Source: Paraburkholderia edwinii (lineage in GTDB: Bacteria > Pseudomonadota > Gammaproteobacteria > Burkholderiales > Burkholderiaceae). Taken from it: 64,000 nt of DNA. The notes under the pieces are model-generated. The model ran no database searches and had not been told where the DNA came from. It worked only from the letters and a program-made list of their open reading frames with translations. Positions within the stretch are counted from its first letter, which is position 1; each line of letters opens with the position of its first letter. A program made the position numbers and the translations under genes. Positions 44,301 to 51,976 of this stretch are shown here, piece after piece. The stretch covers positions 930,001 to 994,000 of the forward strand of contig NZ_CP080096.1 of NCBI RefSeq assembly GCF_019428685.1, given 5' to 3'.

Positions 44301-44402
44301 TTGATTGTCGCCGACGGCACGAGCTGCCGTCATCAGATTGCGGACGGCACGCAGGCTGAGGCACTGCATGTGGCAAGAGTGCTTGAAGCGGCCCTCGCGT
44401 AG
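41388..44402 (+). CDS. FAD- and Fe-S-binding D-2-hydroxyacid dehydrogenase (YdiJ/GlcD-GlcF-like fusion)
   Basis: 1004 residues from the ATG at 41388 (weak ribosome site). Domains in order: FAD-binding type 4, about 45-270 (VPKDQADLKLALDIAR, ARGAGTSQCGQTIG, GGMAGNNSCGSRS); FAD-oxidase C-terminal domain, about 270-540 (SGEHGDGLCRGEW); ferredoxin part with Cys599, Cys605, Cys614 and the set Cys659-x2-Cys662-x2-Cys665-x3-Cys669; two CCG heterodisulfide-reductase-type segments (LCCGRTF and SSCCGMAG). These proteins oxidise D-2-hydroxy acids such as 2-hydroxyglutarate, lactate or glycolate and pass electrons to the quinone pool. Glycolate to glyoxylate would fit the upstream aminotransferase. Confidence 0.92.
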   Translation: MLNSRPQALVQPIHLMPAAARAKLTPLATRLAAELKGDVLFDRATRGRYATDASIYQIMPLGVVVPKDQADLKLALDIARDSKAPVLARGAGTSQCGQTIGEALVIDTSKWLNNVVHFDKDARTVTVEPGVVLDHLNAWLKPHGLWFPVDVSTSAQCTIGGMAGNNSCGSRSMEYGIMVHNVDAIDAVLADGHEARFTSLSKMTSDARTRALVEEVRKIAQRERDEMREQIPKVLRRVAGYNLDLFECQSPLPFSADGEPNLAHLLVGSEGTLAFSRTLTLKLSPLPAYKTLGVVNFPTFYSAMDMTQHIVKLGPVAVELVDRTMIDLAMSNPAFRPVVEKALVGEPQAVLLVEFAGADKDTQLAKLAQLVELMGDLGLPGSVVEMPDAHAQKALWDVRKAGLNIMMSMKGDGKPVSFIEDCAVPLEHLAEYTSRLTEVFHKNGTEGTWYAHASVGTLHVRPILDMRRDGAQKMRAIAEEAAAMVREYKGAYSGEHGDGLCRGEWVAWQYGPRINEAFRDIKKLFDPDNRLSPDRIVNPPKMDDATNFRFPPSYREREWKPALDWSAWNVTRDPLTGAEGALGSGGDRANGLAKAVEMCNNNGHCRKFDAGTMCPSYRITKDEQHVTRGRANTLRLAISGQLGEDGLAGSDVKEVLDLCVSCKGCKRDCPTGVDMARIKIEARAAWNARHGTTLRERLIAYLPRYARYASRMPALAGSLERMPFARWMKSRIGLAAERSFPRFAKPFLPNVQPRANIEAGTKEVLLFVDTFNNYMEPDNARAAQRVLEAAGYTVHFNVKDGERPLCCGRTFLSAGLVDEAKAEARRALDALLPYVERGVSIVGLEPSCLLSLRDEFLGYGYGDAAKQLAASSFLFEEFLVHEQAAGRFKVSLKPLDTAKALLHGHCHQKAFDAVRPVQTVLGWIPGLKVEAIESSCCGMAGSFGYEAEHYDASKAMAELSLLPAIRNAGDALIVADGTSCRHQIADGTQAEALHVARVLEAALA

Positions 44403-44747
44403 CAGAGGATCACAGAACAGATACAAGTCACCGAACAATAAGCGAAGAGGCAGCAACGAAAAGAAAGCAGGGGCGCATCAACGTATCGCGCGAAATTCCC
44501 GCGGAATCGTGCGATCGGCGAACGGTAAATAGCAAGTACTAGTAGATAGGAGACAAAGCCATGACACGACTGCGCAATCCTCATCCCGGCCACATGCCGG
44601 GCCGCATCCGAACCCGAATCCGAATCCGGTAACCACGGTAGTCAAGGCGGGCGCACGCTACCGCCACGCTTACGAAGTTCGTTTTGCGATGCCTTTGGTG
44701 TGCGACAGCGCGCCGCGGCCGCTCGCACACAACTATAGGAGAGGATG
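44403..44747. other. intergenic region without a recognised gene
   Basis: About 345 bp between the dehydrogenase and MFS genes on the same strand. It shows a short reiteration of CGAATCC/CGAACCC near 44605-44630 and the AGGAGAGG site of the MFS gene at its end. No ORF with a ribosome site and no clear terminator were seen. Confidence 0.5.
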
Positions 44748-46034
44748 ATGTTCCGTCGAGCCACGACGCGCGTTCTACTGCTTCTCTGCGCGATGTATTT
44801 CATCACGTATATCGACCGGGTCAACGTCAGCACCGCCGCCAGCGCATTCGGCGCGGAACTGGGCTTGAACCATACCGAGGTCGGTTTCGTATTTTCCGCG
44901 TTTGCTTATCCGTACCTGATCTTCCAGATTATCGGCGGCTGGGTGGGCGACCGTTTCGGACCGCGCCGTACGCTCGCCATCTGCGCGGTGATCTGGGCGG
45001 GCGCCACCGTGATGACGGGTCTTGCCGGCGGCTTCGCGTCGATGATCTTCGCGCGCGTGCTGCTCGGTCTCGGCGAAGGCGCGACCTTCCCGACCGCGAC
45101 GCGCGCCATGTCGAACTGGATGCGTTCGGATCAGCGCGGCTTCGCGCAGGGCATCACGCACGCGGCATCGCGGATCGGCAATGCCGTTGCGCCGCCGCTG
45201 ATCGTCTGGCTGATGGTGGCGACGAGCTGGCGTGGCGCATTTATCGTGACGGGTATTGTGAGCTTCCTGTGGGCGCTCGCCTGGATCTGGTACTTCCGCG
45301 ACAATCCGCGCGACCATCCGCGTATTACGGACAGCGAATGCGCGACTCTCTCCGCGTATAGCGGCGCCAAGCAACGCACGCCGGTGCCGTGGCGCGCACT
45401 GCTCGGCCGCATGGCGCCGGTGACGGCCGTGTACTTCTGCTACGGCTGGGTGCTGTGGCTGTTCCTCGGCTGGATTCCGCAGTACTTCCTGCACAACTAT
45501 CACATGGACCTCAAGAAGTCCGCACTGTTTGCGTCGAGCGTGTTTTTCGCCGGCGTGATCGGCGACTGGCTCGGCGGGTCGGTGACGGACCGCATCCTGC
45601 GCAAGAGCAAGAACATCCGCCTTGCGCGTAACGTGATGGTCGGCGTCTGCATGTTTTTGACGCTGCTGTCGCTCGCGCCGATCATGTTTGTTTCGAACAT
45701 CTCGATCACGATGGCCGCGCTGTGTCTTGCCGGCGGCTTCTTCTTCAACGAGATGACGATCGGGCCGATGTGGGCCGTGCCGATGGATATCGCGCCGAAG
45801 CATGCCGGTACCGCGAGCGGCATCATGAATACCGGGTCCGCGCTGGCGGCAATTATCAGCCCGGTGGTCGGCGGCTGGCTGATCGACCTGACCGGTAACT
45901 GGAATCTGCCGTTTATCGTGTCGATGGCGCTGATGGCGCTCGGCATTCTGCTGTCCTTCACGATGCGCCCGGATCGCGTGCTCGATGCCGACGGCGTCGA
46001 GCAGCCCGCAAGCGAAGCACGCAAGTTCGTCTAA
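44748..46034 (+). CDS. MFS transporter, hexuronate/glucarate-type (ACS family)
   Basis: 428 residues from the ATG at 44748, about six bases after AGGAG; the adjacent ATG at 44745 is also possible. Twelve helices with ACS landmarks YIDRVNVSTAASAFG, YPYLIFQIIGGWVGDRFG and LLGLGEGATFPTATRAM. Relatives take up hexuronates, glucarate or small hydroxy acids with protons. Its place after the 2-hydroxyacid dehydrogenase suggests that it imports that pathway's substrate. Two strong hairpins separate it from the next gene. Confidence 0.92.
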   Translation: MFRRATTRVLLLLCAMYFITYIDRVNVSTAASAFGAELGLNHTEVGFVFSAFAYPYLIFQIIGGWVGDRFGPRRTLAICAVIWAGATVMTGLAGGFASMIFARVLLGLGEGATFPTATRAMSNWMRSDQRGFAQGITHAASRIGNAVAPPLIVWLMVATSWRGAFIVTGIVSFLWALAWIWYFRDNPRDHPRITDSECATLSAYSGAKQRTPVPWRALLGRMAPVTAVYFCYGWVLWLFLGWIPQYFLHNYHMDLKKSALFASSVFFAGVIGDWLGGSVTDRILRKSKNIRLARNVMVGVCMFLTLLSLAPIMFVSNISITMAALCLAGGFFFNEMTIGPMWAVPMDIAPKHAGTASGIMNTGSALAAIISPVVGGWLIDLTGNWNLPFIVSMALMALGILLSFTMRPDRVLDADGVEQPASEARKFV

Positions 46035-46052
46035 GGCCGGCGCCCCGCGCCA

Positions 46053-46124
46053 GCGTGCCGCACGCAGCCCCGTGCGGCACGCGCCGGCGGCGGGCGATGT
46101 GCCGGTGCCGCGAGCGCGGCACCG
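46053..46124. repeat. two strong hairpins with related stems
   Basis: First: perfect 12 bp stem, arms 46053-46064 and 46071-46082, six-base loop. Second: perfect 9 bp stem, arms 46103-46111 and 46116-46124. Both contain GTGCCGC/GCGGCAC. No T-tract follows, so simple intrinsic termination is unlikely; a REP-like or mRNA-stabilising element is possible. Confidence 0.7.
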
Positions 46125-46193
46125 GGTCGCGGCCACGCGTCGCGACGACAGGTCACGGCCCCGACAGGCCGATTCATATCCGAGGGAGACGAC

Positions 46194-46976
46194 ATGGCAG
46201 AACCTTCGATTTCGATCGAACGCGAAGGGACGATCGCCACGGTCACGATCGACCGTGAAGCGAAGCTCAACGCAATGACCAAGGATTTGTGGCGTACGCT
46301 CGGCGAACGCATCAACGAATTGTCGGCCGACGACGCGCTGCGCTGCATCGTGCTGCGCGGCGCCGGCGAAAAGGCGTTCTCGCCCGGCAACGATATCGGC
46401 GAATTCGCCACCGACCGCTCGAACGTCGAACAGGCGCGCACGTACGGCGCGATCATGCATCGCACGCTCGAGTCGATCAAGGCGTGCCGCCATCCGCTGG
46501 TCGCGATGATTCACGGCATCTGCGTCGGCGGCGGGCTCGAAATCGCCGCGATGTGCGATTTGCGTATCTGCGGCACGTCGAGCCGCTTCGGCGTGCCGAT
46601 TAAGAATCTTGGGCTCGTGATGGCGCATGCGGAACTCGAAGGGCTCGTGCGTCTCGCAGGCCCCGCGGTTGCGCTGGAAATTCTGCTGGAAGGGCGTATC
46701 TTCGATGCACAGGAGGCCTTGGCGAAAGGGCTCGTCACGCGCGTGGTGCCCGATGCCGAAGTAACCGCGCATACTTATGAAACCGCGCAACGGATTGCCG
46801 ATGGCGCGCCGCTCGTGGCGCGCTGGCACAAGCAGTTCGTCAGGCGTGCGATGGACCCGGCGCCGTTGACGGCGGCCGAGCGCGACGAAGGCTTCGCATG
46901 CTTCGGCACGGAAGACTTCCGCACTGGCTATCGCGCGTTTCTCGACAAGGTCAAACCCGATTTCAAGGGGCGCTGA
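46194..46976 (+). CDS. enoyl-CoA hydratase/isomerase family protein lacking one catalytic Glu
   Basis: 260 residues from the ATG at 46194 behind GAGGGAGA. Crotonase fold: FSPGNDIGEFA (oxyanion loop), HGICVGGGLEIAAMCDLRI with the first catalytic Glu, and SRFGVPIKNLGLVMAH where hydratases read GQPE. Ile stands where the second Glu would be, so simple hydration is doubtful; isomerase, decarboxylase or hydrolase chemistry is possible, as in other crotonases. It is one base from the CoA-transferase gene, so the pair probably acts on one CoA ester. Confidence 0.88.
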   Translation: MAEPSISIEREGTIATVTIDREAKLNAMTKDLWRTLGERINELSADDALRCIVLRGAGEKAFSPGNDIGEFATDRSNVEQARTYGAIMHRTLESIKACRHPLVAMIHGICVGGGLEIAAMCDLRICGTSSRFGVPIKNLGLVMAHAELEGLVRLAGPAVALEILLEGRIFDAQEALAKGLVTRVVPDAEVTAHTYETAQRIADGAPLVARWHKQFVRRAMDPAPLTAAERDEGFACFGTEDFRTGYRAFLDKVKPDFKGR

Positions 46977-46977
46977 C

Positions 46978-48225
46978 ATGACGAATACGACGAAGACGAA
47001 TACCGGCCACGCGGCCGGTTCGGGGCCGCTCGCCGGCATGCGCGTGATCGAACTCGCGCACATCATGTCGGGCCCGATCTGCGGAATGATGCTCGCCGAT
47101 ATGGGCGCCGATGTGATCAAGGTGGAGAAGATTCCGGGCGGCGACGACTGCCGCCGCTTTGCGCCGATTATCGACGGCGGCGAATCGGCGTCGTTCATGA
47201 TCGTCAACCGCAACAAACGCGGCATTGCGCTAAATCTGAAGACCGAAGGCGGCAAGGAAGTGCTGCGCAAGATGCTCGCGAGCGCCGACGTCGTGACCGA
47301 GAACTATCGCGGCGGCACGATGGAAAAGCTCGGCATGGGTTACGAGGCGCTCAAGCTCGCGAACCCGGGCCTGATTTACTGCGCGATTTCGGGCTTCGGA
47401 CGCAGTGGCCCGTACGCGGAAAAAGGCGGCTTCGATCTGATCGCGCAGGGCATGAGCGGCCTGATGAGCATGACGGGCGAACCGGGTCAGGCGCCGATCA
47501 AGGCCGGTTCTCCCGTAACCGATATCAATGCGGGCATTCTCGCCGCGCTCGGCATTAGCGCGGCCTATGCGAACAAACTGCGCACGGGTCTCGGCCAGAT
47601 GGTGGACACGTCGCTCTTCGAAGCGGGATTGCAGCAGATGTACTGGGCGTTCGCGAACTACTTCGCGGACGGCACCGTACTGCCGAAAGCGGGTTCGGCC
47701 AATCCGACCAGCGCGCCGTATCAGGCATTTCGCACGCGCGACGGCTGGATCAATATCGGCGCCGCGAACCAGAGCAACTATGAGCGGCTGATCGGTGTAC
47801 TGAAAATCCCAAATCTTGAGCGTGACGAGCGTTTCACCACGAATGCAGGGCGTTTGAAGCATCGCGAAGCGCTGGTCGAGATTCTGACGGCGCGCCTGGT
47901 CGAGCAGACCACCGCTGAATGGCTTGCCGCATTCGACGCAATCGGACTGCCGTCGGGCCCTGTGCTCGAAGTGCCGGACGCCGTTGCGCACGAACAGGCG
48001 CTAGCGCGCGGCATGATCGTCGAGACGCAGCATCCGATCGCCGGTAAAACGCGCGGCATCGGCTTGCCGATTCACTTTTCCGACGGCTGCACGCGCGCCT
48101 CGCGGCCTGCGCCGCTGTTCGGCCAGCATACGGCCGAGGTGCTGCGCGAATACGGCTTCGATGACGCACGCATTCGCGCATTGAAAGACGAAGGCGCGGT
48201 GATCGAAACGGAAGTGACTGCATAA
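46978..48225 (+). CDS. class III CoA-transferase (CaiB/BaiF family)
   Basis: 415 residues. Family segments: GMRVIELAHIMSGPICGMMLADMGADVIKVE near the N-terminus (interlocked dimer type), LNLKTEGGKEVLRKML, and FDLIAQGMSGLM with the likely catalytic Asp153. It transfers CoA from a donor (often succinyl-CoA or formyl-CoA) to a carboxylic acid. Paired with the crotonase, it would activate the operon's acid substrate or product. Substrate unknown. Confidence 0.93.
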   Translation: MTNTTKTNTGHAAGSGPLAGMRVIELAHIMSGPICGMMLADMGADVIKVEKIPGGDDCRRFAPIIDGGESASFMIVNRNKRGIALNLKTEGGKEVLRKMLASADVVTENYRGGTMEKLGMGYEALKLANPGLIYCAISGFGRSGPYAEKGGFDLIAQGMSGLMSMTGEPGQAPIKAGSPVTDINAGILAALGISAAYANKLRTGLGQMVDTSLFEAGLQQMYWAFANYFADGTVLPKAGSANPTSAPYQAFRTRDGWINIGAANQSNYERLIGVLKIPNLERDERFTTNAGRLKHREALVEILTARLVEQTTAEWLAAFDAIGLPSGPVLEVPDAVAHEQALARGMIVETQHPIAGKTRGIGLPIHFSDGCTRASRPAPLFGQHTAEVLREYGFDDARIRALKDEGAVIETEVTA

Positions 48226-48239
48226 AAACAGGGGCTTTT

Positions 48240-48295
48240 GCGGCATCGGCGTGCCGCATAACGGGGACCCGAGGGGAAACCTTCGGGTAGCCCTC
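48240..48295 (+). other. structured leader/trailer between CoA-transferase and MCP
   Basis: A perfect 6 bp stem (48240-48245 with 48252-48257) is followed by ACCCGAGG (48267-48274) pairing with CCTTCGGGT (48280-48288, one bulge), in competition with GAGGG (48271-48275) pairing with CCCTC (48291-48295). No T-run. It may be a trailer of the upstream mRNA or a structured 5' leader of the MCP mRNA; no known riboswitch family was recognised. Confidence 0.4.
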
Positions 48296-48415
48296 TGACA
48301 CCGGTCATTGGTTCGCACGGCCTAAAGTTTTGTAAGCTGCGTGCCGATGACCAATAAGAAGTGCCGCGAAGGAGACTTAAGCATCGCGGTGTCCGTCTGC
48401 TTACGCCGGATAATC

Positions 48416-49999
48416 ATGAAAAACAATTTGTCGATTAGATCTTGCCTGACCTTGATGGTGGTTGCGTTCGCGATTACGTTGGTGATCGGCGCGGCCATCG
48501 GGCTTCTCGCATTGCGCTCGGAAAACCACGCGCTTCAGCAAACCTACACTGTCGATACGCCGGCGGTCGCGAATCTGGAAAACAGCGCCGGACAGTTGCT
48601 GCGATTGCGTCTTGCGCTTGCTACGTACGCATCGCTGACCGACCTTCACGATGCGAAGGGCGCGGATGCGGTGCTCAAGCGTTCGGACAACTACCTCGAG
48701 ATTTCGAACGACAAGCTGACGAAATTTCTCGGCGGCGCCGTCGATAGCGACGAAGCGCGCAATCAGATTCAGTTGATGCAGACCGCGCGCAATACGCTGT
48801 TGAAGGAAGGCATCGAGCCCGGTCTCGCTGCATTGCGTGCGGGCGATCGCGACGCGTTCCTGCAGATTCAGGCATACAAGCTGCCGAAGCTCTATAGCGC
48901 GTTCGAAAAGGCGATGCTTGCGGTCGAGAAGGTGCAGATGGATCAGGGCGAGGATCGTTACCGCAAGGCGCAGGATCAGTTCCAGCTGGTGATGACGCTC
49001 GTCGCGGTGGGGCTGGCGGCCGCACTTGCGCTGGGATGGCTGATGCGCGTCGTGTTGCTGCGTGCGATCGTCAAGCCGGCCGATGCGGCGATTGCGCACT
49101 TCGAACGTATTTCGGGCGGTGACCTCGGCGGCAATATCGTCGTCGACAGCACGAACGAAATGGGCGTATTGACGGCGGCTTTAAAGCGTATGCAGGAGTC
49201 GCTGATCTCGACGGTTGGCGATGTGCGCAGCGGTGTGCAATCGATTCACACGGGCGTCAGCGAAATTGCCGCGGGCAATTCGAACCTGTCGCAGCGTACA
49301 GAACAGCAGGCTGCTTCGCTCGAAGAAACTGTTGCGAGCATCGAGGAACTTGCGGCGACGCTCAAGCAGACGGCCGACAACGCGAAGGTTGCGAGTTCGC
49401 TGGCGACGGGTGCGTCGACGCTCGCGAGCCAGGGCGGTGACCTGACGCGCGACGTGGTTGGCGCGATGGAAAACATCGTTAGCGATTCGCACAAGATCGG
49501 CGATATCGTCGGCGTGATCGAAGGCATCGCGTTCCAGACGAATATTCTCGCGCTCAACGCGGCTGTGGAAGCGGCGCGCGCCGGTGAGAATGGCCGCGGT
49601 TTTGCGGTTGTTGCGAGCGAGGTGCGTTCGCTTGCACAGCGCAGTGCGTCGGCCGCGAAGGAAATCAAGGATCTGATCGGCGAATCGACGGGACGTATCG
49701 AATCGGGCGCGACTCTGGTGACGCGCTCGGGCGATACGATGCGCGAAATTCTCGAGTCGATCACGCGCGTGAGCGCGATCATGAGCGAGATCGAAACCGC
49801 CTCGTCGGAGCAAAGCGCGGGCATCGGCCAGATCAATATCGCGATCGCGCAGATGGATCAGGTTACGCAGCAGAACGCGGCGCTGGTTGAAGAGGCGGCG
49901 GCGGCTGCGGGGGCGCTTGAAGATCAGGCGAACCGGTTGAATGCGGCGGTGGCGATATTTGAGCTGGGCGGCGCGACGTCGAGCGCAGTGCGTCGCTAA
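48416..49999 (+). CDS. methyl-accepting chemotaxis protein
   Basis: 527 residues from the ATG at 48416; an ATG at 48347 is an upstream alternative. Membrane helices at about residues 10-30 and 193-213 flank a helical-bundle (Tar-like) sensor. A HAMP domain follows ([21 protein letters not shown]), then a cytoplasmic coiled coil with the hairpin tip [19 protein letters not shown] and [18 protein letters not shown]. There is no NWETF-type pentapeptide at the C-terminus. Ligand unknown. It may steer the cell toward the substrate of a neighbouring uptake system. Confidence 0.95.
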   Translation: MKNNLSIRSCLTLMVVAFAITLVIGAAIGLLALRSENHALQQTYTVDTPAVANLENSAGQLLRLRLALATYASLTDLHDAKGADAVLKRSDNYLEISNDKLTKFLGGAVDSDEARNQIQLMQTARNTLLKEGIEPGLAALRAGDRDAFLQIQAYKLPKLYSAFEKAMLAVEKVQMDQGEDRYRKAQDQFQLVMTLVAVGLAAALALGWLMRVVLLRAIVKPADAAIAHFERISGGDLGGNIVVDSTNEMGVLTAALKRMQESLISTVGDVRSGVQSIHTGVSEIAAGNSNLSQRTEQQAASLEETVASIEELAATLKQTADNAKVASSLATGASTLASQGGDLTRDVVGAMENIVSDSHKIGDIVGVIEGIAFQTNILALNAAVEAARAGENGRGFAVVASEVRSLAQRSASAAKEIKDLIGESTGRIESGATLVTRSGDTMREILESITRVSAIMSEIETASSEQSAGIGQINIAIAQMDQVTQQNAALVEEAAAAAGALEDQANRLNAAVAIFELGGATSSAVRR

Positions 50000-50038
50000 T
50001 CGCGCTAAGCGCGGTACTCGCGGGTTACTCGCATTACT

Positions 50039-50069
50039 CTCGCGCGCCAGCGGCAAGCTGGCGCGCGAG
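50039..50069. terminator. perfect 13 bp inverted repeat between convergent genes
   Basis: Arms 50039-50051 (CTCGCGCGCCAGC) and 50057-50069 with a GGCAA loop, between the MCP and tonB 3' ends. There is no T-tract, but the stem is strong enough to terminate or to protect both mRNAs. Confidence 0.5.
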
Positions 50070-50153
50070 CCTGCGGGTCGACGCAAGGTTCAAGGAAGCG
50101 CAAGCCTGTCATGGCGTTTTGCGCCTCGCCTTGCCTTGCTTCGCGCATCGACG

Positions 50154-50927
50154 TTATTCGTCCTCCGATGCACTCGTCTTGAACGAAAACTCCACTTCGC
50201 CCACGTAGGGTTCCGCGTTCTTTTCGCACTTGTACGCGCGTCCCGCTGCAATCACCGCCTGGTTGAACACCGACGTCGGCGGTGTCACTCGCACGATCTT
50301 CACGTCACCGACACTACCATCCGTGTTGATCGCCAGATGCGCGATCACATCCGCGGAAATGCCTTCCTGTAGCGCCTTCTGCGGAATCTGCGGCTGCACC
50401 GACTGGCAATGACCGCGTCCGTCGACGACGCCATGCAGGGCCGGCGCCGGGGCAGGCGCCGCCGGTGCGGCCGCGGCAGTCGGTGTCGATGGAGCCGACG
50501 TGGCAGGCGCGGTCGCGAGCGCAGGTGCGCTCTGCGCAGGATTGGCGGCAGCCGGAATCATCGCTTCCTTCGGCGCCGGCGCGGGCTTCGCGGGCGGCGG
50601 CTTGGGCGTCGGCAACGGTTTCGGTTGCACAGTCTTTGGCACGGGCTTCTGCGGTTCAGGAGGAGCGGGCGGCGGCTCCAGCTTCTTCACCTCGGGCGGC
50701 GGTGGCGGCGGCGCCATCTGCACGCGCATTTCCCTCGGCGGCGGCGGAGGGTCCTGCTGGAACTTCATATGCGACAAGCCCGTCACAAGCAGCACTTCGA
50801 CGAGCAGCGCCACGCCGACCGCGGTCTTCATCGAGAGACCGTGATGACGCGTGGGCGCGGACGATGCCCAGAGTGCGCCGTTCAATGGCCGTTGCGGATC
50901 GTTCATATCGAGAGCCGGCGAGTTCAT
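50154..50927 (-). CDS. tonB: TonB energy-transducing protein
   Basis: 257 residues. One membrane helix near residues 34-53 (KTAVGVALLVEVLLVTGLSH; the usual SxxxH His lies at its end), a long Pro-rich linker (PPPPP, KPLPTPKPPPAKPAPAPK) spanning the periplasm, and a C-terminal domain with ISADVIAHLAINTDGSVGD and VFNQAVIAAGRAYKC. It contacts TonB boxes of outer-membrane receptors. It is coupled to exbD by a 4 nt overlap. The order exbB-exbD-tonB is read leftward, ending at the strong hairpin near 50.05 kb. Confidence 0.93.
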   Translation of the reverse strand: MNSPALDMNDPQRPLNGALWASSAPTRHHGLSMKTAVGVALLVEVLLVTGLSHMKFQQDPPPPPREMRVQMAPPPPPPEVKKLEPPPAPPEPQKPVPKTVQPKPLPTPKPPPAKPAPAPKEAMIPAAANPAQSAPALATAPATSAPSTPTAAAAPAAPAPAPALHGVVDGRGHCQSVQPQIPQKALQEGISADVIAHLAINTDGSVGDVKIVRVTPPTSVFNQAVIAAGRAYKCEKNAEPYVGEVEFSFKTSASEDE

Positions 50928-51343
50928 GTCGTCGGATTCGTTGCCAATGCAACCGAACTGATGCCCGCCGCGCGCACCAGGTCCATCACCTTGACGATGT
51001 TCTTGTAGCTCGTGCCTTCATCGCCTGCGATCGCGACGTCGACCTTCTTCGCGTCGTGCACAAGCCCTTGCAAATGCGCGGTGAGTTCTTCCGGCGTAAT
51101 TTCCTTTGCATCCAGATAGAGCTGATCGGTCTTCGTGACGCCGATCGATACCTTCACGGTCTGCTGCAACTGCTCGGCGGTGCTCGATTGCGGCAGATCG
51201 AGCTTGATGCCCGCGCCCTGGATCATCTTCAGCGTCGCGAGCATGAAGAACACCAGCAGGAACATCATGATGTCGATCATCGGAATGATCTCGATGCGGG
51301 CCTTCTCTTCGCCGCCGAGGTAGTGACTGCGATGGTTACGCAT
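50924..51343 (-). CDS. exbD: ExbD proton-channel subunit
   Basis: 139 residues with one membrane helix containing IPMIDIMMFLLVFFM; Asp24 corresponds to the essential protonatable Asp of ExbD. The periplasmic domain follows (GIKLDLPQSSTAEQL, VAIAGDEGTSYKNIVKVMDL). With ExbB it uses the proton gradient to energise TonB. It lies 21 bp after exbB and overlaps tonB. Confidence 0.95.
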   Translation of the reverse strand: MRNHRSHYLGGEEKARIEIIPMIDIMMFLLVFFMLATLKMIQGAGIKLDLPQSSTAEQLQQTVKVSIGVTKTDQLYLDAKEITPEELTAHLQGLVHDAKKVDVAIAGDEGTSYKNIVKVMDLVRAAGISSVALATNPTT

Positions 51344-51364
51344 GATTCTGTCCTCCAGCGCCGG

Positions 51365-51976
51365 TCAGGCGGCAAAGCGCGAGACGAGCAACGACTTGAT
51401 CAGGTCGAACTGATTGACTGTCATGCGAATGCGCTTGTTGAAGTAGTTGAGGAAGATCACGCAGATGATCGCGATCGTCAGCCCGCAAGCGGTGGCGGTC
51501 AGCGCGTGGCCGATGCCGCCTGTCACGCCGTTCGGGTTCGCGGTGCCGCTCGCGCCCAGCACGTTGAACGATTCGACCATGCCGACGATGGTGCCGAGCA
51601 AGCCGAGCAGCGGCCCAAGCGTGACAGCGGTGTCGAGAATCCACAGGTTACGGTCGAGGCGCGGCAGCTGGAACATGATCGTTTCTTCGATCTCGCGTTC
51701 GACCAGCGCTTCGCTCTTGCCCTTCGCTTTCATCGCCGTTCTGACGAGTTCGGCCTGCACGGTCCGGCTGTAGTGGTCGGCAACCTTGGCAGCATCGTCA
51801 AGGTTACTCGTATCGACGAGCTTCAGATCGTGTTCGAGCGTGTGGCCCGCGCGCACCGCTCGCGAAAAGAACACGAAGCGTTCGATGATGATCGTGATGC
51901 CGATCAGAAAAATGAAGGCGAGCAGGGGGATGAGACCCATTGACTGGATCGAGTAGGTGATGAGCGTGTTCAGCAC
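51365..51976 (-). CDS. exbB: ExbB/MotA-TolQ family proton-channel subunit
   Basis: 203 residues from a GTG at 51976 behind AGGAG; the frame stays open upstream, but without a better start. Three membrane helices, including LIPLLAFIFLIGITIIIE and the pair TAVTLGPLLGLLGTIVGM (proton-path Thr) and TATACGLTIAIICVIF. It assembles with ExbD and TonB. First gene of the leftward operon, so its promoter must lie in the AT-richer gap to the right. Confidence 0.95.
   Translation of the reverse strand: MLNTLITYSIQSMGLIPLLAFIFLIGITIIIERFVFFSRAVRAGHTLEHDLKLVDTSNLDDAAKVADHYSRTVQAELVRTAMKAKGKSEALVEREIEETIMFQLPRLDRNLWILDTAVTLGPLLGLLGTIVGMVESFNVLGASGTANPNGVTGGIGHALTATACGLTIAIICVIFLNYFNKRIRMTVNQFDLIKSLLVSRFAA

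Noticed and set aside
44775..47270. 831-codon open frame on the minus strand under the MFS and crotonase genes
   Set aside because: Low-complexity Arg/His/Ala composition and complete overlap with two well-supported genes on the other strand.
48240..48300. Possible glycine or c-di-GMP riboswitch before the chemoreceptor
   Set aside because: Key conserved bases of both families are missing; only generic hairpins can be supported.
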